Source: Arthrobacter sp. 9AX
GTDB lineage: Bacteria > Actinomycetota > Actinomycetes > Actinomycetales > Micrococcaceae
Length of the DNA stretch: 64,000 nucleotides
Reading direction: 5' to 3'
Assembly (NCBI RefSeq): GCF_902506095.1
Contig: NZ_LR733293.1
Location: 1,381,103 to 1,445,102 of the forward strand
This document shows, in pieces, positions 32,641 to 41,277 of this stretch (the first letter of the stretch is position 1; each line of letters begins with the position of its first letter). Both the position numbers and the translations under genes were made by a program. The notes beneath the pieces are model-generated. The model worked only from the letters and a program-made list of their open reading frames with translations. It did no database searches and had not been told where the DNA came from.

Positions 32641-33507
32641 ATGTCCAGCCAGCAGACCGCCCGGCCACGTGCCATCTTCCTCGATATTGACGGGACCTAC
32701 GCGGACCACGGTCTGGCCCCCGCCGCCCACGTGGACGCCGTGCAGGAAGTCCGCCGGCGCGGACACCTGGTCTTTGTGTGCACTGGACGACCGCTGGCCA
32801 TGGTCCCGGGCCACATCCTGGAAGCAGGGTTCGACGGCGTGATCACCGGCGCCGGTGCCCGGGTGGAGCTGAACGGGGAGGTACTGAAGGACACGCGCTT
32901 CAGTCCGGACCTGGCGGCGCGCATCGTGGACACGCTGGACTCCAACGACGTTGCGTACATCCTCGAGGCGCCCGAAGCCCTGCACGGCAGGACCGGCGTG
33001 GACGAGCGCCTGCGGCGGGTGCTGACGCCGGTGTTCGCCGGCAGGTCCGGGCACGACGGCGTCCTGAGCACCGATGTTGATCCGGTGGAGGACATCCTGG
33101 GCCCGGTGCAGTACAGCGACGACCTGCGGTCCGCGTCCTTCGCCAAGATTTCCTGCTTTGACTCCCCGGTCCCGCTGACCGGCCTGATGGACGGGCTCGG
33201 CCCGGATGTGGGGCTCATCCCCAGCTCACTGTCCGCCCTGGGCGACACCGCGGGGGAGATCTTTATGGCCGGAACCCACAAAGCGGTGGGCATCCAGGTG
33301 GTGGAGCAGCGCCTGGGCCTGAAGCGGGAGGACATCGTGGCCATCGGCGACAGCGCCAATGACATCGAGATGCTCCAGTACGCGGGCATTGGCATTGCGG
33401 TGGAGGACGGCCACCCCAAGGTCCTGGCCGTGGCCGACCGGCTGACGCCAGGCCCGGCCGGCAACGGCGTGGCGCTCGCCTTTGCCGGCCTGGGGCTCCT
33501 CGACTAG
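32641..33507 (+). CDS. HAD-superfamily (Cof-type, IIB) phosphatase
   Basis: 288 residues. HAD motif I is AIFLDIDGTYADHG, motif II VCTGRP, motif III the Lys in GTHKAVGIQVVE, motif IV IGDSANDIEMLQYAGIGIAV. This is the Cof/YidA branch, Mg2+-dependent cytoplasmic phosphatases of sugar phosphates or nucleotides. The ATG at 32641 has AAGGAG seven bases upstream, preferred over an earlier ATG. It converges on ugd with a 36-base gap. The substrate is unknown. Confidence 0.9.
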   Translation: MSSQQTARPRAIFLDIDGTYADHGLAPAAHVDAVQEVRRRGHLVFVCTGRPLAMVPGHILEAGFDGVITGAGARVELNGEVLKDTRFSPDLAARIVDTLDSNDVAYILEAPEALHGRTGVDERLRRVLTPVFAGRSGHDGVLSTDVDPVEDILGPVQYSDDLRSASFAKISCFDSPVPLTGLMDGLGPDVGLIPSSLSALGDTAGEIFMAGTHKAVGIQVVEQRLGLKREDIVAIGDSANDIEMLQYAGIGIAVEDGHPKVLAVADRLTPGPAGNGVALAFAGLGLLD

Positions 33508-33543
33508 GACTGGCCTCAGTTGGCCGGGCTGGGCCTGCAGCCG

Positions 33544-34971
33544 TCACCTCAGATTATGGAGCGCTTCCGCCGGTAGGCTCGGGTGCAGTGACGCGTAGGG
33601 CCCGGGGAGGTGGCCAACAACTGCGGGAACAGTGCCGGAGGTCCCGAGGCCGCGCACTACCCAGCCCTCTGACTGCCAGGCCGCCGCATCCAGCGCGTTG
33701 CGCGCATCCAGCACCACCCGCCGTCGTACCAGCGCGCCCGCAACCCCGGGCGAAAGCTGCCGGTACTCATCCCACTCTGTCAGGAGCAGCACCAGCTCGG
33801 CCCCCTCCAGCGCGCGCAGGATTTTGGCCTCAAACCGCAGCCGGGGATAGCGCCGCCAGGGGTGGTTCACGGCTTTGGGGTCGGTGACGGTCACGTGCGC
33901 CCCGGCAGCGGCGAGCCGGTCAGCAACGTCGAGGGCGGGGGAGTCCCGGATGTCATCGGTGTCCGGCTTGAAGGACGCGCCCAGCACCGTGATGGAACGG
34001 CCGGCGAGGCTGCCGCCGCAGAGTTCACGGGCCAGGGTGACGGTCCGGCCGCGCTGGCCCAGGTTGACGTCATCCACCAGCCGCATCCAGTCCGCCACGG
34101 CGGTGACGCCCAGGCCCGCCGCCTGGGACCGGAAGCTGCGGATGTCCTTGGGCAGGCAGCCGCCGCCGAATCCGAGTCCGGCGTGCAGGTAGCGCCCGCC
34201 GATCCGTGGATCCATGCCCATCGCCTCGCTCAGCTCCGCCACGTCCGCACCCGCCGCGTCGCAGAGTTCGGACACGGCGTTGATGAAGCTGACCTTGGTG
34301 GCCAGGTAGGCGTTCGCGGCTGATTTGATGAGTTCCGCTGTAGCGAAGTTGCAGACCAGACGGGGAATCCCGGCGCCGAGAAGCGGCTCGTAGACGGTGT
34401 CAAGGGCCGCGGTGACGCCGGTGGGCGCACCCGTCTGAGGACTGAAGGCCGCAGCCCGCCCGCCGTCCACGCCGTAGACCAGCCGGTCCGGCACCAGCGA
34501 GTCCTTGACCGCGGTGCCCTGCCGGAGGAACTCCGGGTTCCAGCCCAGCAAGACATCCGGCCGGGTACGCAGCACCCTGCGGAGCATGTCCACAGTGCCC
34601 ACGGGCACCGTTGATTTTCCGACGACGACGGCGCCCGCGGCCAGGTGCGGCAGCAGCGCCTCCGCAGCCGAGACGAGATAGGTGAGGTCGGCGGCGTCGG
34701 ACGTCTTATGCTGGGGCGTTCCCACGCACAGGAAGTGCACCTGCGCGCCCTTGGCGGCGGCCGCCGTTGTGGAGAAGGCCAGCCTTCCGGTGGCCAGGCC
34801 GTCCTGCAGCAGTTCGTCCAGGCCCGGCTCATGGAACGGGGCCGCGCCCCGGGACAGCTGGTCCACCCGGGCGGGATCCACGTCGATGCCCGCCACGGTG
34901 TGGCCCATGGACGCCAGCGTGGCGGCGTGGACGGCGCCGAGGTAGCCACAGCCGATCACGGAAATCTTCAC
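33544..34971 (-). CDS. ugd: UDP-glucose 6-dehydrogenase
   Basis: 475 residues. The Rossmann motif VIGCGYLGAVHAATLASMGH is at the N-terminus, the mid-region has the conserved FINAVSELCDAAGADVAE, and the catalytic Cys sits in GFGGGCLPKDIRSF. The LGASFKPDTDDIRDSPALDV segment is also diagnostic. It oxidises UDP-glucose to UDP-glucuronate with two NAD+. The GTG start overlaps the stop of the glycosyltransferase gene (GTGA). Together they suggest a glucuronate-containing glycolipid or polysaccharide. Confidence 0.94.
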   Translation of the reverse strand: MKISVIGCGYLGAVHAATLASMGHTVAGIDVDPARVDQLSRGAAPFHEPGLDELLQDGLATGRLAFSTTAAAAKGAQVHFLCVGTPQHKTSDAADLTYLVSAAEALLPHLAAGAVVVGKSTVPVGTVDMLRRVLRTRPDVLLGWNPEFLRQGTAVKDSLVPDRLVYGVDGGRAAAFSPQTGAPTGVTAALDTVYEPLLGAGIPRLVCNFATAELIKSAANAYLATKVSFINAVSELCDAAGADVAELSEAMGMDPRIGGRYLHAGLGFGGGCLPKDIRSFRSQAAGLGVTAVADWMRLVDDVNLGQRGRTVTLARELCGGSLAGRSITVLGASFKPDTDDIRDSPALDVADRLAAAGAHVTVTDPKAVNHPWRRYPRLRFEAKILRALEGAELVLLLTEWDEYRQLSPGVAGALVRRRVVLDARNALDAAAWQSEGWVVRGLGTSGTVPAVVGHLPGPYASLHPSLPAEALHNLR

Positions 34972-36142
34972 AGCGCTGCCCCTTCGGCGTTGGTTGTCCG
35001 GGTTCCGCTGCCGGCGGCGAGGGGGAGTCCGGTGCCGGCGATGACTTCGTCGTAATGCCGGACCAGCTGCCGGCAGAGGGCCGGCCAGGTCCTGTCCTGC
35101 ACCGACGCGTGGGCTGCTGCGGCGAAGGCGCGGCGCTTGGCGTCGTCGCCCATCAGGTCCATCACGCGCGTGCGCAGGCCGGAGAGGTCACCGGGTTCGT
35201 ATAGCCAGCCCGTCCGGGAGTTCTCCACGAGGTCAAGGGGGCCGCCGCGGCCCGTGGCCACCACCGGCACCCCCGATGCCATGGCCTCCTGGATGGTCTG
35301 GCAGAACGTTTCGAACTCGCCGGGATGGACAAAGAGGTCGAAGGAGGCAACGGCGCGGGCCAGGTCCCCGCCGCCCAGGAACCCGGTGAAGACGGCATCG
35401 GGCAGAGCCTCCTCCAGCGCCGCCCGCTGCGGTCCGTCACCCACAATCACCAGCCGGGTGCCAGGCATCCCGGCCAGGGCGGCGAGGTCCTCCACCTGCT
35501 TCTCCACGGCCAGCCTTCCCACATAGCCGATGATCCGCTGACCGCCGGGAGCCACCTCAGCCCGCCAGCCGTCGTCGCGCTTTTCCGGCGAAAACCGTGC
35601 CGTGTCCACGCCGCGCCGCCACATCTGCACCCGGGGGATACCGCGTCCGCGCAACTGGTTCAGCGCGAACGTGGACGGCGCCAGGGTGCGGGTGGCGAGC
35701 AGGTGGATGTTCTCCACGCGGTTCCAGGCCCAGTTCTCCAGGAACGGGACGCCGTACCGCGCCGCGTAGCCGGGAACCTCGGTCTGGTAGATGGCCACGG
35801 CCGGTATCCCCAGCTGATGGGCCGCCTGGGCGGCCCGCCAGCCCAGAACGAACGGTGAGGCGAGATGGACAACGTCCGGTGCGTAGTCGGCAAGGATTCG
35901 CTTGACCCGGTACACACCGCCCATCGCAACCCTGACGTTCGTATAGCCCGCCAGCGGCACTGCCGGCAGTCGGTGGATTTGGGCGCCCTTGACGTGGCCG
36001 GGCGCCTCCGCGTCCTGCGTGGAGGGGGCGATGACCAGGACGTCATCGCCCGCTCTTCCAGGTGTTCCAGCACCCGCAGGATGGAGTGCGTGACGCCGTT
36101 CATCAGGGGCAGGAATGATTCAGCAACAATTGCGATCCTCAC
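34968..36142 (-). pseudogene. GT4 glycosyltransferase (mannosyltransferase MgtA-like), frameshifted
   Basis: The gene begins at 36142 with MRIAIVAESFLPLMNGVTHS, followed by ILRVLEHLEER, the typical start of GDP-mannose-dependent alpha-mannosyltransferases. It then goes out of frame near 36048–36053 (GAGCGGGCGATG). Adding one base there gives the expected G-D-D-V-L-V-I-A-P continuation, leading into the frame from VPLAGYTNVRVAMGGVYRVK to the end. Repaired length is 391 residues. Later motifs are intact: VGRLAVEKQVEDL, VIVGDGPQ and FVHPGEFETFCQTIQEAMAS (E-x7-E region). Such enzymes in corynebacteria add mannose to glucuronyl-diacylglycerol, which would fit the coupled ugd gene; this is inference. 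The break may be decay or a sequence error. Confidence 0.85.
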
Positions 36143-36281
36143 CCCTCCACGGTGGGCGGGCGGTGTTGCCGGGCGGGGGACCGGATATGGCGCGCGGGGA
36201 AAGGTTAGGGAAACACCAGGCCGCGTCGGCGGGCAGCTGAACAGAAATCAGTCACGAATGTTCGGACGGCCCCCGCTTCTA

Positions 36282-36310
36282 TTGACCGTGCTGGTCAGCG
36301 GACTTATGAT
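36282..36310 (+). promoter_or_regulatory. Sigma-70-type promoter of the sugar ABC operon
   Basis: TTGACC (36282–36287) and TATGAT (36305–36310) are separated by exactly 17 bases, a near-consensus housekeeping promoter. It points at the ABC ATPase gene that starts at 36378. Transcription would start around 36317. Confidence 0.75.
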
Positions 36311-36329
36311 TCAAACCACTCAGATGTTG

Positions 36330-36341
36330 TGAAACGATTCA
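36330..36341. promoter_or_regulatory. LacI-type operator candidate
   Basis: TGAAACGATTCA is a near-perfect dyad of the LacI/GalR-family type with a central CG. It lies about 13 bases past the predicted transcription start, where a repressor would block the promoter. No LacI gene is in the window. Confidence 0.6.
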
Positions 36342-36377
36342 TTATTTTGGCATAGACCCCAAAGGTGCGGTTCATTT

Positions 36378-37922
36378 ATGCAGCAGGAACGCAATGAAAT
36401 TCCGGAGCCCGGGAGCGCCTACGGCGAGCCCTTGCTGTCGCTGGCCGGTGCCGCCAAGACTTTCGGTCCGGTGGTGGCGCTCGCCGACGGCACAGTGGAA
36501 ATCCGGGCCGGCGAAATCCATGCGTTGGTGGGTGAGAATGGCGCAGGCAAATCCACCCTGGTGAAAATCCTCGCCGGCCTGCACCATCCGGATTCGGGGG
36601 ACTTCCGGCTCAGCGGCGAACCGGTCCACTTCAAGAATGTGGCGGAAAGCAAGGCTGCCGGAATCTCGGTCATTTACCAGGAGCCCACCCTGTTCCCGGA
36701 CCTCACAGTAGCTGAGAACATTTTTATCGGCCGCCAGCCCAAGGGGCGGTCACGGCTGATCAGCCGCACCCAGATGCGGCGGCAGGCCGCTGAGCTCTTC
36801 CAGCGGCTGGGCGTGCCCATCGATCCGTCCCGTGTGGCGGAGGGGCTGTCCATCGCCGACCAGCAGATCATCGAAATCGCCAAGGCCATCTCGCTCGACG
36901 CGAAGGTGCTGGTCATGGACGAACCCACGGCCGCCCTCAGCGGCGTGGAAGTGGACCGGCTCTTTGCCGTGGCCCGCTCCCTGCGGGACAAGGGCACCGG
37001 CATCCTGTTCATCTCGCACCGCTTCGATGAAGTGTTTGATCTCTGCGACCGGATCACGGTGATGCGCGACGGCCGCTACATCGCCACGCACCGCACCGCT
37101 GATGTCACCGTGGCCCACATTGTCCGGGAAATGGTGGGCCGGGACATCGGAACGCTGTTCCCCAAGGCCGAGGCGGAGATCGGGCATACGGTCCTGAAGG
37201 TGGACAGGCTCAGCAGGTCCGGCGTTTTCCGGGACATCAGCTTCGAAGTCCGTTCCGGCGGGATCGTTGCGCTCGCCGGCCTGGTGGGTGCCGGCAGGAC
37301 CGAGGTTGCCCGGGCCGTGTTCGGCATCGACGCCTACGATTCGGGGCAGATCCAGGTGGAGGGGAAGCCGTTCAAAGCCCGTGACCCGCAGGCCGCGATC
37401 GCTGCCGGCCTGGGCTTTGTGCCCGAGGACCGCCGCAAGCAGGGGCTGGTGATGAACCTTTCGGTGGCCCGGAACGTGACGCTCACCCTGCGGAACAAGT
37501 TCGTGACGGCCGGGCTCATCAACGGCGGCAAGGAACGCGCTGCCGCGGAGGAGTGGAGCAAGCGGCTGCAGGTCAAGGCCGGGAGCCAGGAACACGCAGT
37601 CTCCACCCTGTCCGGCGGAAACCAGCAGAAGGTGGTGTTGGCCAAGTGGCTGGCCACCGACCCCAAGCTGCTCATCATCGACGAGCCCACCCGCGGCATC
37701 GACGTGGGCACCAAGAGCGAAGTGCACCGCCTCATCTCGGACCTCGCCGGCCGGGGCATCGCCATCCTGATGATCTCCTCCGAGCTGCCCGAGGTCCTGG
37801 GGATGGCGGACCGGGTCCTCGTGATGCGCGAGGGCCGGATCACTGCGCAGTTCGACAGGGCGGACGCCAATCCCGAGTCGGTCATGCACGCGGCAACCTC
37901 CCCGGCAGGAGTGATGGAATGA
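36378..37922 (+). CDS. Sugar ABC transporter ATPase (RbsA/RhaT-type, two ABC domains)
   Basis: 514 residues with two nucleotide-binding domains. First: Walker A VGENGAGKSTLVK, signature GLSIADQQIIEIAKA, Walker B LVMDEPTAALSG. Second: degenerate Walker A LVGAGRTEVARAVFG, signature LSGGNQQKVVLAKWL, Walker B LLIIDEPTRGIDVG. This is the CUT2 sugar-transporter class, where the second site is catalytically weak. It probably energises uptake by the two permeases and binding protein encoded just downstream. The next gene overlaps by ATGA. The operon order ATPase–permease–permease–binding protein matches rhamnose (Rha) and AI-2 (Lsr) systems. Confidence 0.94.
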   Translation: MQQERNEIPEPGSAYGEPLLSLAGAAKTFGPVVALADGTVEIRAGEIHALVGENGAGKSTLVKILAGLHHPDSGDFRLSGEPVHFKNVAESKAAGISVIYQEPTLFPDLTVAENIFIGRQPKGRSRLISRTQMRRQAAELFQRLGVPIDPSRVAEGLSIADQQIIEIAKAISLDAKVLVMDEPTAALSGVEVDRLFAVARSLRDKGTGILFISHRFDEVFDLCDRITVMRDGRYIATHRTADVTVAHIVREMVGRDIGTLFPKAEAEIGHTVLKVDRLSRSGVFRDISFEVRSGGIVALAGLVGAGRTEVARAVFGIDAYDSGQIQVEGKPFKARDPQAAIAAGLGFVPEDRRKQGLVMNLSVARNVTLTLRNKFVTAGLINGGKERAAAEEWSKRLQVKAGSQEHAVSTLSGGNQQKVVLAKWLATDPKLLIIDEPTRGIDVGTKSEVHRLISDLAGRGIAILMISSELPEVLGMADRVLVMREGRITAQFDRADANPESVMHAATSPAGVME

Positions 37923-38968
37923 GTTCCACGGTCAAACACGGGGAAAAAGGCACGACGCCGGCACTCGCCCCGGGCGGCAGCGGCGGCCTTGGTGCACTGC
38001 TGCGCCTGCGCGAACTCCCCGTCCTGGTCGCGCTGCTGCTCCTGGTGCTCATCACCTACCTCAACAACCCGCTGTTCCTGTCCCCGCAGGGAGTTAAGGA
38101 CCTGCTCCTGAACGCCACGATCATCGTGATCCTGGCGGCCGGACAGACCCTGCTCATCATCACCCGGAACATCGACCTGTCCGTCGGCTCAATGCTGGGG
38201 CTGGTCGCCTTCGGCACCGGCTCCATCTTCGTTGCCATGCCCGGCCTGCCGATTATTGTGGTGCTGCTCCTCGGCATGGCCTTCGGCGCCCTGCTGGGAG
38301 CGTTCAACGGGTTCCTGGTCACTGTGGCCAAGGTGCCGGCACTGGTGATCACCCTCGGCACTTTGTACGTGTTCCGCGGACTGAACAACGCCTGGGCCGG
38401 CGGAAAACAATACTTTGCGGGGGACCGGCCGGAGGCATTCGGTGCGCTGTCCGTGGACACTGTGCTGGGTTTCCCGATCATCACGCTGCTGGCCATCGTG
38501 GTGGTGGCCGCCGTGGCCGTCTACATGGCGGGCACCCGGCCCGGCCGGGACCTGTACGCCATCGGATCAGACCCGGAAGCGGCGAAAGTCCTGGGCATCA
38601 AGGTATCCCAGCGGGTGTTCCTGGCCTTCCTGGCCAACGGCGCCTTGGCCGGCCTCGCCGGAGTCCTCTACGCCAGCCGCTTCAACTCGGTGGGCGCAAC
38701 CACCGGGACCGGGATGGAGCTGGATGTCGTGGCGGCGGCGGTAGTGGGCGGGGTGGCAATCTTCGGCGGCAGCGGGACGGTGGCCGGGGCGGCCCTGGGT
38801 GCACTGCTCCTGACGACCATTACCAGTTCGCTGACCGCCCTTCGGGTGGACAAATTCTGGCAGCAGGCCATTGTGGGCATCCTGATCCTGACGGCCATTG
38901 TGATCGACCGCCTGGCCAGCCTGCGGACAGCGCGGAAACTGCGGATAAGCGAGGCACGGAATGTCTGA
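37919..38968 (+). CDS. Sugar ABC transporter permease 1 (CUT2)
   Basis: 349 residues with about nine hydrophobic segments, after a hydrophilic start of some 40 residues. GQTLLIITRNIDLSVGSMLG is the conserved family loop (ITGGIDLSVGS in ribose permeases), and KVPALVITLGTLYVFRGLNN and GGVAIFGGSGTVAGAALGAL are further signatures. It overlaps the ATPase gene by ATGA and the second permease by eight bases. It should form the membrane channel as a heterodimer with the next protein. Confidence 0.93.
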   Translation: MSSTVKHGEKGTTPALAPGGSGGLGALLRLRELPVLVALLLLVLITYLNNPLFLSPQGVKDLLLNATIIVILAAGQTLLIITRNIDLSVGSMLGLVAFGTGSIFVAMPGLPIIVVLLLGMAFGALLGAFNGFLVTVAKVPALVITLGTLYVFRGLNNAWAGGKQYFAGDRPEAFGALSVDTVLGFPIITLLAIVVVAAVAVYMAGTRPGRDLYAIGSDPEAAKVLGIKVSQRVFLAFLANGALAGLAGVLYASRFNSVGATTGTGMELDVVAAAVVGGVAIFGGSGTVAGAALGALLLTTITSSLTALRVDKFWQQAIVGILILTAIVIDRLASLRTARKLRISEARNV

Positions 38969-40061
38969 GACCACCACCCCGGGCAGCGCCCCCGCGGACG
39001 TGCCCGTGGCCGACAGCACCAAGCCGCTGGCCATCGAGCCAAAAGGAAGAACCGGTGCGGCCCGCATCCTGGGCAGCCGCGACGCCATCACCATCTACGC
39101 CCTGCTCGCGTTCCTGGTCTTCGCCGCCATCGCCATCCCGCGCTTCGCCTCACCGGTGACCACCGGGTTCCTGCTGCTGGACGTCATCCCCGTCCTGCTG
39201 ATCGCCATGCCAATGACGCTGATCATCGTCACGGGTGAAATCGACCTGTCCGTGGCGAGTATCGCGGGCCTGACCAGTGCCCTGATGGGCGTGCTCTGGG
39301 CCGGTGGCCTGGACATCTGGCTGGTAATGGCCCTGTGCCTGCTGGCGGGAATCGGTGCCGGCATGTTCAACGGCTTCCTGATTGCCGTCCTTGGCCTGCC
39401 GTCGCTCGCCGTCACCATCGGCACCCTGGCCCTCTTCAGGGGCCTGGCACTGGTGGTCATCGGGGACAATGCCGTAGCAAATTTCCCGAAGCCGCTGACG
39501 GCCTTCTTCACCTCCAAGCTGGGCGCCACCGGCATTCCCACGGTGATGGTCGGCGTCGTCCTCATTGTCCTGTTTTTTGGGATTCTGCTCCATTTCACGC
39601 CCTTTGGGCGGGGCCTGTACGCGATGGGCTACAGCAAGGAGGCGGCCAACTTCGTGGGCATCAACGTGGCCCGCAGCAAATTCTGGCTTTATCTGGCCTC
39701 CGGCGCCGTATCGGCCCTGGCCGGGATCTACTGGACCCTGCGCTACACCAGCGCCCGCAGCGACAACGCCTCCGGGCTGGAACTGGCCGTTATCGCTGCT
39801 GTGCTGCTGGGCGGCGTTTCGATTTTCGGCGGCAAGGGCACCATTCCCGGTGTGGTGGCCGGCGTCCTGCTGATCGGCTGCCTGAACTACGCCCTGCGCC
39901 TGGGGAGGGTGTCCGACGTCGTCCTCATCACCGTCACCGGCCTGCTGCTCATTTTTTCCGTGGTGGCGCCGAGCATCGGTTCCGCCGTCCGGGAATGGCA
40001 GCATGTCCGCCGGGTACGCCGGAGCTTCAGCCAGGGAACGTCAACTGACAAGGTCCACTGA
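38961..40061 (+). CDS. Sugar ABC transporter permease 2 (CUT2)
   Basis: 366 residues, same family as the previous protein: LIVTGEIDLSVASIAGLTSA, LPSLAVTIGTLALFRGLALV and GGVSIFGGKGTIPGVVAG. About ten hydrophobic segments; a polar N-terminal extension of roughly 45 residues. Two different permeases rather than one dimerising protein is characteristic of rhamnose- and AI-2-type CUT2 systems. The binding-protein gene follows after 72 bases. Confidence 0.93.
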   Translation: MSETTTPGSAPADVPVADSTKPLAIEPKGRTGAARILGSRDAITIYALLAFLVFAAIAIPRFASPVTTGFLLLDVIPVLLIAMPMTLIIVTGEIDLSVASIAGLTSALMGVLWAGGLDIWLVMALCLLAGIGAGMFNGFLIAVLGLPSLAVTIGTLALFRGLALVVIGDNAVANFPKPLTAFFTSKLGATGIPTVMVGVVLIVLFFGILLHFTPFGRGLYAMGYSKEAANFVGINVARSKFWLYLASGAVSALAGIYWTLRYTSARSDNASGLELAVIAAVLLGGVSIFGGKGTIPGVVAGVLLIGCLNYALRLGRVSDVVLITVTGLLLIFSVVAPSIGSAVREWQHVRRVRRSFSQGTSTDKVH

Positions 40062-40133
40062 ACCGGCCGGCATGCAGGACCAAGCCGCCACGCAGGACCA
40101 ATGAGACGGACCACAACAAGGGAGAAGGAAACA

Positions 40134-41192
40134 ATGATGTTGAACCGAAAAAGCCCCGGCCGGCGCCCCCACCTGGCCCCGCTGGTCGCCGTCACGGCCG
40201 CCGCAGCGCTGGCCCTGACGGCGTGCAGCGGCGGCTCGGGAACCTCGGGGGAGACCTCAGCAGCCGTGCAGGACCAGAAGATCACGTTTATCCCCAAGCA
40301 GCTGAACAACCCCTATACCGACGTGGTCCTGGGCGGCGGTAAGACCGGTGCGCAGGAAGCAGGCTTCGCCTCCTCCCAAGTGGTCGGCCCCCTGGAGGCA
40401 TCGGCGTCGAGCCAGGTCTCCTTCATCAACGCTGAAACCCAGGCGGGAACGAACGTTATTGTCATCGCGGCCAACGATCCCGACGCCGTCTGCACGGCCT
40501 TGGGTGAAGCGCGCTCCGCCGGCGCCAAGATCGTCGCGTTTGACTCGGACGCCAACCCCGACTGCCGCGACGTGTTCATCAGCCAGGTGGTGGCCAAGGA
40601 CGTGGCGCTGATCCAGACCAAGCTGATCGCCGAGCAGATCGGCGGATCCGGCGAGATCGCCATCCTCTCGGCCACGGCAAACGCCACCAACCAGAACGAG
40701 TGGATCAAGTTCATGGAGGAGGACCTGGCCTCCAACCCGGCGTACAAGGACATCAAGCTCGTGGCCAAGGTCTACGGCGACGACGACGACACCAAGTCCT
40801 TCCAGGAAGCCCAGGGCCTGCTGCAGGCACACCCCAACCTCAAGGGCATCATTTCGCCTACCACCGTGGGTATTGCCGCCACCGCCAGGTACCTCTCCAC
40901 CTCCGCCTACAAGGGCAAGGTTGCGCTGACCGGGCTTGGCCTGCCGAACGAGATGCGGCCCTTCGTCAAGGACGGAACGGTCAAGGAGTTCGCGCTCTGG
41001 GACCCCGCCCAGCTGGGGTACGTTGCGGCCTTCGCAGGGAAGGCCCTCGTTGAAGGGAAGATCACCGGAGCCGCCGGCGACACTTTCACGGCCGGCAACC
41101 TGGGCGACCGCACCGTCGAGGAGGGCGGCAAGGTGATTGTGGGCCCGCCCACCGTCTTCAGCACGGACAACATCGACAAGTACAACTTCTAG
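40134..41192 (+). CDS. Sugar-binding lipoprotein (RhaS/LsrB-like)
   Basis: 352 residues. The N-region RKSPGRRPH leads to a hydrophobic stretch and lipobox LTAC (Cys 31), so it is anchored outside the membrane. KITFIPKQLNNPYTDVVLGG, NVIVIAANDPDAVCTALGEA and KIVAFDSDANPDCRDVFISQ follow the type I periplasmic-binding fold, closest by eye to rhamnose-binding RhaS. Start ATG 40134 has GGAGAAGGAA upstream. It delivers substrate to the two permeases. Whether this is rhamnose, another deoxysugar or a pentose cannot be told from sequence. Confidence 0.9.
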   Translation: MMLNRKSPGRRPHLAPLVAVTAAAALALTACSGGSGTSGETSAAVQDQKITFIPKQLNNPYTDVVLGGGKTGAQEAGFASSQVVGPLEASASSQVSFINAETQAGTNVIVIAANDPDAVCTALGEARSAGAKIVAFDSDANPDCRDVFISQVVAKDVALIQTKLIAEQIGGSGEIAILSATANATNQNEWIKFMEEDLASNPAYKDIKLVAKVYGDDDDTKSFQEAQGLLQAHPNLKGIISPTTVGIAATARYLSTSAYKGKVALTGLGLPNEMRPFVKDGTVKEFALWDPAQLGYVAAFAGKALVEGKITGAAGDTFTAGNLGDRTVEEGGKVIVGPPTVFSTDNIDKYNF

Positions 41193-41277
41193 CGCCGCGG
41201 GATTTGGCCGGGCTGGCAGCTTCCTCCCGCCCGGCCTTCCGTGCCCTGCGCTGGATTGATGCGTGGAAAGGCTGGCC

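Noticed and set aside
36378..41192. AI-2 (Lsr) uptake operon
   Set aside because: The gene order fits, but the linked enzyme is an arabinose/fucose-type isomerase and there is no LsrK, LsrF or LsrG, so a sugar system is more likely.
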